A stretch of 36,526 nucleotides of DNA from Sperchopsis tessellata (Eukaryota; Arthropoda; Insecta; Coleoptera; Hydrophilidae): contig JAWQRN010000137.1 in the NCBI GenBank assembly GCA_033557685.1, forward strand, positions 1-36,526, written 5' to 3'. This document shows, piece by piece, positions 12,300 through 23,754 of this stretch; position 1 is the first letter of the stretch, and each line of letters opens with the position of its first letter. The position numbers and the translations under genes were made by a program. The notes under the pieces are model-generated. The model was not told the origin of the DNA and ran no database searches. It worked only from the letters and a program-made list of their open reading frames with translations.

Positions 12300-12600
12300 T
12301 AGTCCTTTTTTAATTTAAAGTTCATCAAAACAATATATTGTCTATGGTTGCTAACTTTCATTACTTACTTAGCTCCTTATATGAGCCTGTTTTGCTTTGT
12401 GGTAATTCTCTTCCATTAAACGGATTAAATTGTTTCGTCGCTTGGGATATATTACTCCAAAGATACGATAATAAACGAACACTTGCAGCAAGGAATATTG
12501 ATAATATCTTGAACACAATTCCTTTTCCAGATTCCGCTTTGAGGCAGACTTATACACAAAACAAGACATGCCAACTTTATCGAAAATTTTAACAATAGTC
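12300..12600 (+). pseudogene. BEL/Pao gag remnant (DUF1759-type)
   Basis: The frame at 12338-12592 reads FHYLLSSLYEP, SLPLNGLNCFVAWDILLQRY and then DNKRTLAARNIDNILN. This follows the BEL/Pao Gag hallmark K(F)xYLxSSLxGEA...L....NY..AWxLLxxRYDNKR. Gag forms the cytoplasmic particle of the retroelement. Only about 80 codons remain; the start methionine of this frame is internal to the original protein. It is in the same orientation and about 320 bp upstream of protease sequence from the same kind of element, so the two are probably one copy that abuts the Tc1-like remnant. Confidence 0.83.
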
Positions 12601-13430
12601 AAAAAATTGTACTTTTTCAAATTTTAAAAACTTTTCACCAAAATATTCGCATAGTACTTCGCTACTGGTAAATACAGCTCGAAATGCACTCAAAACGTGT
12701 ACATCAATGTACAAATGTAGAACATATTCTTTTTTACATCATATCCTATACATTTCGATATTATGGTATTTCTTTCGCTCTGATCTGCCTTTGTTTTCGA
12801 AGAATTCTTAGATTTCTCAGAACCAGGTTCAACCATCACCCTCAAGTAAAAACAATTCAGTATCATTTCATACTTCTATGATTACAACTGTCGCCAATGT
12901 AGATTAATATCAAAGTCATAAATATCGTATACGAATAATAATTGACCCAGGGTCAAATATTTCCATTATCACAACAGGTTTCGCCAATAATTTAGGTCTA
13001 AGGAAACAAGCCACTCCAATTCTATATCGAACGTTGCACAATCATCAATCCCAGTTAGAAAATTTCGTTTCACTTATCAAATAACACCCCTTCAATGTTC
13101 GACACTACTTTTAGCATCTGATGTAGTGGTGCTAGATAATATCACGTCTCGTATTTCATCGAGTAAGTTATGGTCAGAAAGAAAAAGAAATATCTATCCT
13201 TACCCTTGGCTGACCCTAATTTCATAAACCCATCAACGTTCTCTTAGAAGTAGGCTTAAATTCATTAATATTACCATCATTACCGATGTTACCTACTATA
13301 GAAAAGCCGGTAGCACTACCAACAATTTTAGGGTATGTGATAGTGGGAAAGGCCTTACATCCTTCGGTCAATATAGCCACATCGCAAGATACTTTTCATG
13401 CATTGCAGGAACTAAGATGACATCCTAGCT
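12601..13430 (+). pseudogene. BEL/Pao protease and linker to reverse transcriptase, remnant
   Basis: Around 12928-13020 the frame reads RIRIIIDPGSNISIITTGFA and then NNLGLRKQA, an aspartic protease active-site region in BEL/Pao style (IDPGSQxSxI). Just upstream HTSMITTVANV fits the linker before it. Downstream, in shifting frames, come LDNITSRISSSK (about 13133), PLADPNFINPS (about 13205-13235) and the frame at 13243-13423 with LPTILGYVIVGKALHPS, matching the LADPxFxxPxxIDxLLG and TxLGYVxxG landmarks between protease and RT. The match ends at about 13425 at an in-frame stop. No RT or RNase H of this copy is present. Stops and shifts make it nonfunctional. Confidence 0.83.
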
Positions 13431-13439
13431 GATAATCAT

Positions 13440-13490
13440 ATCACTAAGATACCTGCTCGTAACGAGGACGGTCGAAACGTAGCAAGTTAA
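13440..13490 (+). ncRNA. Possible hammerhead-like Penelope end motif
   Basis: CTAAGAT (13444-13450), ACC, TG, the perfect hairpin CTCGTAACGAG, GAC, GGT, then CGAAACG (13473-13479) resembles the Penelope pattern CTGAAGAT..ACC...GGT-CGAAACG. One core base (G5) is missing. It begins exactly where the BEL/Pao sequence stops. The match is weak and could be chance. Confidence 0.35.
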
Positions 13491-14034
13491 CCTTCACGCA
13501 CAAGGCGTAGTAATATGACATATGATTAATTTAGAGCTTTCACTCGTTATAATCGTTCATTTATATTTTGCCTTGCTTATACATGATGAAACTCCCTCCT
13601 AGACATTTTATGATGAGGGGCATGTTGTGAATCTGTCAAAAGCCAAATATTTGTTTTAATTGAAATATATTTAATTTAATTTAAACCCATAGGTTGTATA
13701 AGTATTTAGTCGTATTTACTGATATAAACTCTAGCAGTTGAAACACAAACGATTTTCCCTCTTTTCCAAATTTAATTAGGGGTGTTCCGCTTTTAAAAGG
13801 TTAATAACCACTGTAGACTATATTTTAAAGAAAAATGGAGATGTATTCTCATAACTGGTACCATTATTGCCTACCACTAAGAATGTTATACTTTGACTGC
13901 AAGGTGCCATCTGCAAATGGTATTAATTCTGTGCCGACTTGTTTGAGTAAGTCGCCGGTTAAGATCATTCTTCACGGTGTGAACAAATCAAATAGATAGA
14001 TAGGTTTCCCTCTCAATATTTTAAGATAATTTGT
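13491..14034. other. No gene recognised
   Basis: AT-rich sequence with no supported frame or motif. Confidence 0.3.
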
Positions 14035-14300
14035 TATTTATTTATTTATTTCAAATTTGGGTTGCGCACAGGATGCACCCGGTAGAGAATCCTCTTTTTA
14101 AAATTATACGTAGTATGAAAAACAGAAAATATCATGGGTTTACAAAATGAAATATCATTTTATAAATTAAGTGAAACAATATAATATGGATGGGAATACC
14201 AAACTAGAAAGTTCATTATAATGAAAATATTAACAAAACTATACTTCCGACGCGAGTAGTATTAAAAAATAAATAAGAAAATTTAACACATTTAATATAT
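14035..14300 (-). repeat. Possible LINE 3' end with (AAAT)n tail, minus strand
   Basis: On the minus strand a moderately GC-rich segment (GGGTGCATCCTGTGCGCAAC, 14063-14082) runs into TTTGAAATAAATAAATAAAT (14036-14056). A noncoding segment closing on a short A-rich repeat is the common shape of a LINE or SINE 3' end. No RT remnant adjoins it on the minus strand, so family and limits are unknown. Confidence 0.35.
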
Positions 14301-15059
14301 ACAGTTTTTTCATGGTAATACAAACAACTGGTCTTAGCGAAGTTCAACAATTTACGAACTTAAAATTTCTAGATTTTAGTAAAATAATGGTTAAGGCAAA
14401 AATACTAATTTTTCTAGCTGAAACAATAGACGCTTGAATTATTTTAAGCTAACAAAAAATATATCAAGTTGTGACCAGTGTATTTTATACATATTAATAA
14501 ATATGGCATCAGGCATTGGTAATGATTGGTATAACTCTGTACATTAACTGATATCGAATATAGCCTAGTTAGGGAAGTAATTTTGGAATTAATAAATTAT
14601 ATATATATGACGTAAACTAAGTGGAATTAGATTAAATTAATTTCGTAAATTTTCTTTTTATTTGTTTAATTATGTTCCATATAACCATACACGTAAGCAA
14701 AATACAAACATTAAAATGAATTATTATTTTTGAAATTATAAATACTTCCTGTATTCTTTATTCTCAGTGTTGTAAATGTTATTGCATTTACCCCAAGATG
14801 AAATACTGAGCATTGGTTGTAGTTAAGAAATAATTTTTTCGACAGGCAGTAATCGCTAAAGCGATCTTAGTTAACTTGTAGCTGAACTCAGTCTTTCGCA
14901 GAATGAATTTTTGGAAAAACTGTCTACGTACAATAAAAATTGGGAGTATTTAAGACATTTATAATGGAAAGATACATAAATAACTAAAAACAATAATCCA
15001 ATATATGATCTTTGCGGATCTCTCGCTGCCTTGCAAGCAAGACCCCTGTTAGAAATATA
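14301..15059. other. No gene recognised
   Basis: AT-rich DNA downstream of the RTE element's 3' end; nothing else recognised. Confidence 0.3.
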
Positions 15060-15110
15060 TGAAGATATCCACTACAGTAGGTTGCCTTCTCCTTTTTAGG
15101 ATGCTTTCTC

Positions 15111-16450
15111 CTATCGGAGGTTAGCAATTATCATGGCGATTCCAATTTTCGACGCTGCTGCTCTATATAGCTCAGTTGCTGTTCTCTGAACCATTCTCGT
15201 AGGTTCCTCAACCTCTAAGTCCTCCGGCGACCGCTGGATCTGCTTTCCTGTATTTTTCCTTGCATAATAAGTTCTCCTCGGGCATTTTGCCCCAAATATT
15301 CGAACTTCCGTTTTTAATGGTAAGGAGCAGTTCCATCTCTTTATGCATAACCTCCTCGTTGGTCCATCCAGGGTATCCTGAGCATGCGTCGGTAAACCCA
15401 CAACTCAAACTAATCTAACCTCATTATTTTGTTCCCCATGCCATACAACAATGTTGAAAAAACATCATAGCTCACCATTTGGGCTGGTTATGTCGAGATT
15501 TCTATTAACGAGAAGATTCTGTATTGTGACAAAGGTTGCTCTTGCTATTTCGATACATTTATTTATCTCAGTGGTCTGATCGGCGTTGTGTTCGAATCTT
15601 GTGCCCAAATATTGATATATTCTCACTCTCTTGATTATGATGTTGTTTACTGTCCCAGCTAGGTTTTCTTTTTTAGTAAGTTTGGCGAAAGGTATCAATG
15701 TTGTGCGTCATTTCCTGAAGATCGTGAGCGTTTGTTACTATTATAACCGTATTGTCTGCGTATCTTATGTTATTGATAGTTTGTCCATTTATAACTATCC
15801 CCACCCCAGAGTCTTCACTAATGGCTTCCGTAATTATGCACTCTGAATACATATTGAAAAGGACAGGTGACAATACGCAGCCCTATTTCATTCGATTAAT
15901 ATCCCTCCACATTAGGGCATTCTGATTCCAATACATGTTTGTTCTATCTCCATTAGTCGTTCGTGTTTAACCTTATCAAAGGCTTCCTCGTAATCAATAA
16001 AGCCGATGTATACGTCTACGTTCATGTCAAGACATCGTTGGATTATGACATTCTTGGGAAATACAGCCTCTATTGTGCTTAAACTACTACGGAATCCAAA
16101 CTGCGTGTTATCAATATCCGTTTCTACTTTCTGGTATATGGGGCCATGAACAATATTGAGGAATACTTTTAACGTATGGCTCATAAGACTAACCGTTCTA
16201 AAATCGGAGCACTCTTTTGTATTATGTTTTTTGGGACCGGTATAAAAGTTAATTTCAGCCATTCTTGTGGTATGATTCCTGTCCTATAGATGGTATTATA
16301 TAGATTTACTAGGATGAATATTTTCTTTCATCAATTTGCTTGAGAATGTTTACTGGTATTTAATCTGGCCCTGCAGTTTTTTTGGTCTTTTGAATTCTTA
16401 ATTGCATTATTTACCTCTTCAGGTGTTATTGATGGTCCTTGTATAGTTTC
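15111..16450 (-). pseudogene. RTE reverse transcriptase and C-terminal region
   Basis: Minus-strand fragments in collinear order. At about 16330-16400 KKTAG and then IPVNILKQIDE-like reading; at 15912-16262 FYTGPKKHNTKECSDFRTVS then LMSHTLKVFLNIV, TQFGFRSSLSTIEAVF and VYIGFIDYEEAFDKVKHERL, with the first catalytic Asp in FIDYEEAFD; at 15673-15873 MSPVLFNMYSE, INGQTINNIRYADNTVII, where the catalytic YADD is YADN; at 15465-15698 RVRIYQYLGTRFEHNADQTT, the YLG block, and NRNLDITSPNGEL. The C-terminal frame at 15111-15401 has RTATELYRAAASKIGIAM. All blocks are in RTE order. The YADD to YADN change and several frameshifts inactivate it. Confidence 0.9.
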
Positions 16451-16869
16451 TTCCATGTTTTGATCTTTTTCTCTAGGTCTACTATAATGTTTCCATTGAT
16501 ATCTGTTACGAAACTATTTTTCATTTCTCTTCCTGCACCAGTGAAGACTTTAATCTTCTTGTGTAAATTAAATGAATCATATCTTCGTTATAATTCTTCT
16601 CACACCTCCTCCGCATAAATGTTTCCTTGGCATCCAGAACTTTTTGTCTTATTTGTTGTTGAATTTTATATTGCCTTCTTACATCCACGAGTCCTAAGAT
16701 CTCATCTGTCATCCATCCTTATGTCTCATCTACATCTCTTTCCTACACATCTGTATAATTCGGTCGACGTTTTTGTTGATATTCATCTTAACTCTTTGTC
16801 TTGTTTCTTCCTCCCGGAGCATAGGTGTATTCATTTTACGGCTTCAAAACTTCATTTGTACTTTCTTTA

Positions 16870-17771
16870 GTTTAACCATTAAGGTAACTATAATAGGATC
16901 GTGATCCGATCCCACATCTGCTCTTGGGAATGCTTTCACTGAGAGGATATAGTTCCTATATCTTTTTTAATTAGGATGTAGTCTACATGGTTGCGTATTA
17001 TGGTGCTGCTGTGTGACTCGGTGATATCCAAGTGTAAATCCTTCTTTTTGGTAGCTTGGACCGTGCATTTGTAATTACTATGTTTCTAATCTGTGAGAAT
17101 TCAATCAGTGTCTCCCATATCACATTTCTTTCAACAAGAGTATATGGACCCACACATTCATCGAGATATCCGTTCCCGACTTTTGCATTAAAGTCTCCAA
17201 GAGGAATGGTGATGTCTGAGTTTTTTACAATTCTCATATATTCATCCAGTTGACTATAGAATTTCTCTATGTCATCTTCACTCTTTTCCACCGTGAGTGC
17301 ATATACTTGAATTATGTTTATTTTACATACATGGGATCTAAGTTGAAACATTATAATCCTATTTGATAGACTTACAACGTTCAGAATGGCTTGTTTGATA
17401 TTGTTTGAAACTACTACAGCCACTCCGAATCTGTGATGTGGATCCGCTCCTCCTGAATAGTACATGTGATAGTCATTGATGAAATATTCTCTATGATCTA
17501 ACCTTTGTACGTCACTAATGCCTAGGATGTCTATTTCCATTTGATGCATATCCGCTATTACATTGTGTAGTTTTCCTAGTTGGTATAAACGTTTGACATT
17601 CCATATTACAATTTTCTTAGGACTTCTTCTGCTGTGTCCCTCAAAGCTCCCCCCTCCCGGGGAACCGATTGGGAGAATTGAAACTCCGGATATTAATTTA
17701 GAATTGAATGATACCATGATGATTTTTCCTGGGAATATCCATACTGGAAATTTAATGTAGTGGTTTCTCAT
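16870..17771 (-). pseudogene. RTE endonuclease domain (AP-like EEP fold)
   Basis: Open from 17771 to 16998 on the minus strand (257 codons). The domain itself starts near codon 50 with KIVIWNVKRLYQLGKLHNV, then EIDILGISDVQRLDH (the catalytic Glu of ISExRW is Asp here), YYSGGADPHHRFGVAVVVS, INIIQVYALTVEKSEDDIE, IPLGDFNAKVGNG with the Asp/Asn pair, then KLPKRRIYTWISP. After 16998 it continues out of frame with SVKAFP then a GSDHDP-like SRSYYS reading, where the final SDH motif is damaged. The first 45 or so codons before KIVIWNV are leader sequence with no known domain. The enzyme would nick target DNA; loss of the Glu and the shift before SDH suggest this copy is inactive. Confidence 0.9.
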
Positions 17772-17890
17772 GGCCTTTTACATCCTATGCCGCTGACCAT
17801 TTGCTGGTTCATCCTCTATTAGGGATGACATCTCATCCCTAGGACAAGCCGGTGCTCTTACTCAAGTAGATTGCCGTTTACTCCATAATG

Positions 17891-19209
17891 GTCAAGTTTT
17901 GAAGTGTTATGGTTAATTTTTGCTAAAATCTCTGTATGTTCAATCTACCTGAATTTGAGAATCTAAGTACTTTAAAATATGTATAATGTACAAAAATAGC
18001 TTTACTAGGACTATGTTTCACTCTAATATCTATTTAACATGCATTTTATTTCCTAATCAAAGACGGACTATTCTGTCAGTTATCATAAATGAAAGTATCA
18101 AAATGTAGATCACTATTCATATTACCTCGTAAAACTAGATAAACAAGCTTACAGATTTTTTTTTAGTTTCACAAACTGCGAAAAAGTTAAGTTGAAAGAA
18201 CAGCCTGTATAGACAAAATGTAATTTTCATGCTTTTTTACACAATCTCAAAGCAAATCATATTTATTGAGTTCAATAATTCTGTTAGCTGTTAAGTAAGT
18301 GCGATATACAAGAATATGATAATAAACTGCTTGAGGATTCTATTGTAGAAAATGATACGTTTAAACGCTTTATTAACTATCAACCAGGATAAGCACGCGT
18401 TCATAAGTACAGTGTTTTTAGCGGATGTGTTTTTTGTTAATCTGAAAATTACGGCATTGCTCACAACAATGAGATTAACTATAATATATGACCTTAGCGT
18501 TACCAACAATGAATAAAAGCATGACTATATATACAACTAGACAACATATCCTGTAGTGGAATTTAATCCTATTGTTTATCTAGATCAGTATTTAACGATT
18601 TACATATGAACGAAATATAAAATCTAAATGCATTTGAATACAATTTACAATATGTATCTACATTGCAAACTGCAGATCCGGGATTCAGATTATTAAAAAG
18701 ATTATTTGAAACACAATATTGTGATATACATAGAGGTTATCAGCTATCCCCATCGCTTAACGATTATTCTACATGTATAACGACAATAAATTTAATTTAT
18801 AAAACTTCCGAAAAGAGGGATGTAATTGTTTGGTTTATTTATATAAACATATTGACATTATTTTGCTAATGTTGTATTTGGTTCCGTTGTTATAGCAACC
18901 AAGTTTGTATCTTCAAGTGGCACTTCTTTTTTATGTTTGAAAATAGCACCTTCTTTGTTTTGCGTTACTGGCCTTTTCTAATAAAAAAACTTTACATATA
19001 CAGGTTGCGTATTAGTATACATCTTATAAAATTATTCAGAACATTACAGGCTGGTCCATATTTTCTATATCGCTGTAAACTTTGTTATTTTAAACGAATT
19101 ACTATATATATATATATTATTGCATTTCTAGATTACCTGATTTATGTCCTTGAAAAAATTATAAATTACCGTTTTCGAGTTTTTTTTTTTGAGTTTTTTG
19201 AAAATTTAA
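17891..19209. other. No gene recognised
   Basis: AT-rich DNA. Short frames at 18291-18509 (minus), 18663-18869 (plus) and 18933-19238 (plus) have no motif I can name and are probably chance. Confidence 0.3.
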
Positions 19210-19599
19210 GAAAATTCGTTATTCTAAATACAAATTAAATTGTTGTTCAGAATTCTTTTAAGGAGCATTTCGGATAAAGAACAATCTTGAAATATTAACC
19301 AGGGTGTTCTAAATGTTAAGTCGAATTTGCTTAATTTCAAATGCCAAAATTTTTTTTTCTTAAATAGTACCCCTGTATATTTTACCATAGTTGGACGTAG
19401 AATTAAATTCAAATTGTTTAAAGGAAATTCTATACATAAAGTTAAAAATTGTTTGGGATATTTAGTGCTTTTTAATAAAACTCTATTTGGAATATATCAA
19501 TTGATGTCAACGTTAATTTGGACAATTGACACTTCTCAAGAAAAATAAAGTTAACAATAGTACTGTCATAAATAGTAGCGGTTATTGTTGTTTAAGTAC
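19210..19599 (+). other. Probable 5' noncoding part of the second Tc1-like element
   Basis: AT-rich lead-in to the transposase remnant that follows, holding TTAACCAGGGTGTTC at about 19296-19310 and ACCCCTGTATATTTTACC at about 19369-19386. Placement next to the transposase is the only basis for the link; no inverted partner downstream was found. Confidence 0.3.
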
Positions 19600-20230
19600 T
19601 GTGAGTAAATGAAAATGAGTTGTTCATAGTAAGAAATGATTATGTGTTAGGTGAAAGCAATAAGAACTGCTAACTAGCTTCAAAAATATATGTTCATCGT
19701 TTTCTGAAAGTAACACAATCTTGTGCAAGTAGTTTTCGTGCGTATTAAGGAACGATTCAACGGAACTGGCAATGTTAACAAGAAAATTGGGCAGAAACGA
19801 AAAAAAAGAACGAGAAATAGAGAAAATGCATATGGAGTCGAAAAAAAAATTAGTCATGAAGTAGACATAAGCTAGTAGTTCACATCTAGACCAATTCGAT
19901 AGACTAAATTCCACTCTTTTTCTATTCAATATCTGAAATAATTGGGAAATTATGACTTTAATATTCGGCCAGTTTTTTGTGAGTGGGCTCTTAACAAAAA
20001 GCAGCAACAACCCAATTTATTAAATTTTGTTTTATTTTTTTTATTTACGGATGAAGTAACGTCCTGTAGAAATGGAAACGTCATCAGACATAATTTTCTT
20101 TAGTATGCTGCGTAAAACCCTTTCTTCTCTAGGACTATCGATAATCGACTTCTGTGTTTCTGTTTATTTAATGTTTAATATTTAAGCTGCCTCCGTGGAA
20201 GAATCATTAGAGCTTTGGGGCTTGAACCAT
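19600..20230 (+). pseudogene. Tc1/mariner-superfamily transposase remnant (second copy)
   Basis: The plus frame from about 19746 reads IKERFNGTGNVNKKIGQKRK and then KRTRNRENAYGVE, the second half of the helix-turn-helix DNA-binding region with its basic linker. After two stops it resumes in the same frame with FCEWALNKKQQQPNLLNFVL (about 19974-20033) and FTDEVTSCRNGNVIRHNF (20044-20097), the region around the first catalytic Asp (GAT, 20050-20052), then YAA.NPFFSRT, equivalent to the ENPH block. A T-rich stutter has added residues just before FTDE. The rest of the catalytic domain is absent. A 128-codon frame on the opposite strand here is antisense shadow. Confidence 0.8.
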
Positions 20231-20549
20231 ACAATACCAGGTAATCCAAGTTCGATTATTAGCCCAGGTGATTTTTCTTTGTTTAAAATCGAAGGGGTTT
20301 GGAATCAATTCGATATTGGAAATATGTTATAGATTTTAATAATAAATATTGATGAGGTATATGGGCTTTGTTCTCGGCACCATTTAACAATAAGTTATAA
20401 TTAGCTTGATTCATTGTCTGTTTGTTATTTTCTTGAATTTATATTAACTGAAACATAGTATCGTATCTTTTGTAATCTAATTTGTATTTTGTTGTTTTTT
20501 GTTGTATTTTTTTGTACACATGCCAATAATAAATATACTTACTAGCTAA
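20231..20549. other. No gene recognised
   Basis: T-rich sequence between the Tc1-like remnant and the minus-strand LINE fragment. AATAAATATACTTACTA at about 20528-20544 looks like a LINE-type plus-strand tail, but nothing upstream supports it. Confidence 0.3.
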
Positions 20550-20920
20550 TTAAGCACTACTATTTTTTATTAAGTTTCATCTTATGGTCCACGTGTTTAC
20601 TTTTGGAATCAAGCTTAATAATTTGTTTTTGTAGCTCTTTGATAGTTTGTGCAAATATCATTACATCATCTACAAATTATTCTCCATTCACATTGTTGCC
20701 CTGGTTCTCCCAATTTAGTTCCTGGAACGCATACTCTAGAGATGCACTGAACAACTTCAGCCATATAATAGCTCTGGTCCTAACACCTTTTTGAAAACCC
20801 AACGTTTCTATTGATGTAATTTAACGTATGATTTTGGACCAAAGGTTTAATAACTGTAAATATTTGATCATGTGGAATGCTTAGAAAATCACAATATGGC
20901 AGGTTATAATTGTTACATCA
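20550..20920 (-). pseudogene. LINE reverse transcriptase fragment (palm)
   Basis: On the minus strand, from about 20880 down, degraded sequence reads CDFLSIPHDQIFTVIKP, then GFQKGVRT (about 20790-20815), equivalent to the RRGVRQGDTISP block; LKLFSASLEYAFQELNWENQ (about 20700-20765), the LFTAxLExxFxxLDW block; NVNGE and FVDDVMIFAQTIKELQKQII (about 20630-20690), with the catalytic YADD box changed to FVDD; and LDSKSKHVDHKMKLNK to about 20570. Both Asp of the box remain. The organisation is like insect endonuclease-RT LINEs of RTE or related clades. No endonuclease or C-terminus remains. The plus-strand 63-codon frame at 20603-20794 is its shadow. Confidence 0.78.
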
Positions 20921-23473
20921 ACATATACAGTCTAATTTTTAATCAAAGTTCATTTCCATGAACTGTATGCGTATAGTCAAAATGGATAGCTAATTATTTG
21001 CTAGTAACTGTAATAAATGTACCTGTTACATTAAATAAGTAATGGAAATCAATATTATGCACATGAAATAAACGTTAGGAAGAAGCTGATATTTGAAAGA
21101 AAATGATAGTACTATAATAATTAAATAAATAAATAATTAAATTAAAACAAAAATAAGTAAAACTACCAGGTCTTAGAATTGGGCTATAACCAAATTTTAA
21201 TAGGACAGCATGTAAATTAAAATTGTCAACTTTGTCATTTAATAAATATAAAAATTTTTTAGGAATGATTAATTTTTCGGTCATATGATTATATGAAGTG
21301 TTAACTATTTATTCTATCATACTGTGAGTATGTCAAATTTTTTTTCCTTGGCTTTCTTAGGTATACTTCTTAAAAATTGCGTATAATTTAGATAGCATTA
21401 ACTCCAGCTCTAGCCCTTCTTCTAGTAAATAACAATATTTGTTGTTACCTTTAGGTTTTCCGAGAGATAAGCGTGAATATGACTAACACTATTGAGAGCT
21501 GATAATATAAGCCATCACACGGTTATTTCACGTACAAACTGAAGATATCTATTGTGGCCGTGGATGTATACTTTCAGAGCTAATGTTTGTAGTGTTAAGT
21601 AAGTGCGTATATTTGCTATTTTAAATTGAAATCGTTTTACAAGTGTGTAAATGACCGTCCATTTTATAAAATGCCTATTGTTTTGTGTTATAACATTTTC
21701 AATATATGGCAGCAGTATAATTTGCATCATGTGCGTACATGCTCCAATTGTATTATCTTGAGGTAAACCACGCATTAGTTCTTGTAAGTTCGCAATGGAT
21801 ATTATCCAGCTATCTTACTAGTGTAATAAATGATAAAATCAGATTTATACGTGTGTTTATTCGAACATTACCGATAAATTTTGCGTTCGATTAATAATAT
21901 ATACGGTAGTTGTAATAAATATTCCACAATGTACGATTATTGACAATACAATATGGATAATGTGAAAAGGGAAGAGAGACGTAAAAAAACGGTGATTCTG
22001 AAAAGCGAACGAAGAAGCCAACAACAGACATGTGTCGCACATAAATAAATAAATAGGTACACACGGCGATTACAACCTGGCTTTATTGGAACCCATAAAA
22101 TTGCCAACGACGTGAGTCGACGACTTTATTTATTGTGTTATGTACTGGCTACATGAAGAAGGCGTTGGGTAGAGACGTATTTTGTACGTTTAATTTACAA
22201 TCGTTTAATTTTTATTTTGGTGTATATATCGTTTGATGATCTCTAGGGTATTCACATATAAAATCATATTAACTATGGAAACTAACACTACCCCCTTTAG
22301 GAGTTTATACACCTTTTTGATAAACTGTACTCCAAACGTACTTCTTTGGTTAGTTTTGTACTCCTTTTTGACTGTTCTCCGTTTCAACAACTAAGGTACT
22401 TTCAAATTGATTTGGACCCGACTCATCACAAAATTGTAGAATAAAAATATAAAACCCTTTTTTAGAATAGAGTGTAAAGTAAAATTTACACACTACTGAT
22501 TTATAAGTTATTTATAAGGAGTCTCTTCTACCTAAAATAGTCATCTCCTATTACCAGATGTTAAAAAGTTTATTTGTATTCATAATATAATTTGTAATGT
22601 ACAACAAAATACTGTCTGTTTAACTTTCTTTAAATTATGTTATAATCTATCAACTTTTTAATTTAGTTATAATACTATCTGCTTGGTTTCTCACGCTCAA
22701 TTGTAAATTCAAAATTTAGAGTACTTACTCTTGTTAATGATGGAATATGTATCTATTTAATTCTGTGTTAAACAATATCCCGAACCAGTTTTCTGAATTA
22801 GAAAACAAATTTAGTGAGTTTCAAAGCGGGTTAATTCATTAGTTAGTCTGGTGATTCCAGTGAATATTACCAAAATATCGAAGCAAAATTGATTTTTATT
22901 AATATTATGTGTAGTTTTCATTTTGTAAATATTTAAATTTTAGTAGATGTTATGTTTTGGTTACATTACAAACGGTTGATCCCTTTCTTTGTGTAAAAGT
23001 AGGTCAAAGAGCTTCAAATGCGTATCATGTGTGTTTAGGAAGTGTATGTGTTATTAGTGTGCTAGTGAAAAATAGGGTTGATTTTGTTTAGAAGATTTGT
23101 CATACTTTATATTAAAAGTAGACAGATTAATAAAATTTGTTCTCGACCGAAGATGTGAAGTGATAGTAGGTAGATAAGCTAGGACCAGGCTGGATGTATG
23201 GAAGTGTGTGTATTATGGAGAGATAAGACTATATGTAAGGTGCAATATTTTTATATACCTAAATTAAATTTATAATTATAGAAAGTGTGTAAAAATTGAG
23301 TGTCCAAGGCTTCAAGAGTTATAAGCGGTTATTACTTTAATTAACTTTGTTGCATATTTTAATTACTGTATTTCACAGAGTGTATCTATATATTGTATAC
23401 GTGATTCACTACTGTATTTTACAAGTTCTATAAATAAGTTCACTTGTTGTTTGTTTAAGTACTGTATTTTTTT
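20921..23473. other. No gene recognised
   Basis: About 2.5 kb of AT-rich DNA. Minus frames at 21515-21775 (86 codons), 21857-22042 and 22205-22390 show no motif I can name. A short (AAAT)n at about 22042-22054 is a possible LINE/SINE tail. No transposase, RT or RNA gene was recognised. Confidence 0.3.
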
Positions 23474-23622
23474 AAATTATTCAGCTTTGTGAAAATTTAT
23501 AAATTGTTGTTGTTTATTTGCTAAGATTTTCAGGTATTATTTAGAATTATTTAGCTTTGTGACAATTTATAAATCCCGTGTGTTTAAGAGCTACATTTTT
23601 GTTTAGGATTTTCTTGTATTGG
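23474..23622. repeat. Imperfect tandem duplication, about 70-bp period
   Basis: AATTATTCAGCTTTGTGAA with AATTTATAAAT (from 23475) recurs as AATTATTTAGCTTTGTGAC with AATTTATAAAT (from 23545), each followed by a GTTTA stretch and GATTTTC..GTATT. The second unit is about 10 bases longer. It is noncoding in all frames. Confidence 0.7.
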
Positions 23623-23754
23623 AAGATTGTAACATTCGGGTATTATTATTTTTATTCATTGTAAAGAGTAAACCCTTCGTACATGTTCAACCACTGTCAG
23701 GCATCCATATCAGCGATCACTCGTTTGTTTTTTTTTATTCTATTTTTATAAGCC

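Larger units (their letters stand above)
15060..17890 (-). mobile_element. RTE/BovB-type LINE, degraded, nearly full span
   Basis: The best preserved element in the window: a minus-strand non-LTR retrotransposon of about 2.8 kb. From its 5' side (high coordinates) it has a short noncoding leader (17772-17890), an AP-like endonuclease (16870-17771), the connector (16450-16870), the reverse transcriptase (15465-16430) and a C-terminal region ending in ASKIGIAMIIANLR at 15111-15155, then 3' noncoding sequence to about 15060. The order endonuclease-RT with a short C-terminus and no RNase H is typical of the RTE clade. RTE elements copy their RNA directly onto nicked chromosomal DNA. It is broken into at least six frames by stops and shifts. 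No target-site duplication or tail repeat was identified, so the limits are approximate. Confidence 0.9.

Noticed and set aside
17056..17253. Plus-strand frames at 17056-17253, 17563-17760, 16619-16870 and 15631-15846.
   Set aside because: All are shadows of the minus-strand RTE element.
19624..20010. A 128-codon minus frame, among the longest in the window.
   Set aside because: No motif, and it lies antisense to a readable Tc1-like transposase.
20044..20100. On either strand GATGA and GAAACGTC near 20050-20094 look at first like a hammerhead core.
   Set aside because: The spacing does not allow stem II next to the core, and the plus strand reads as the FTDE and NGNVIRHN codons of a Tc1-like transposase, which explains the sequence better.
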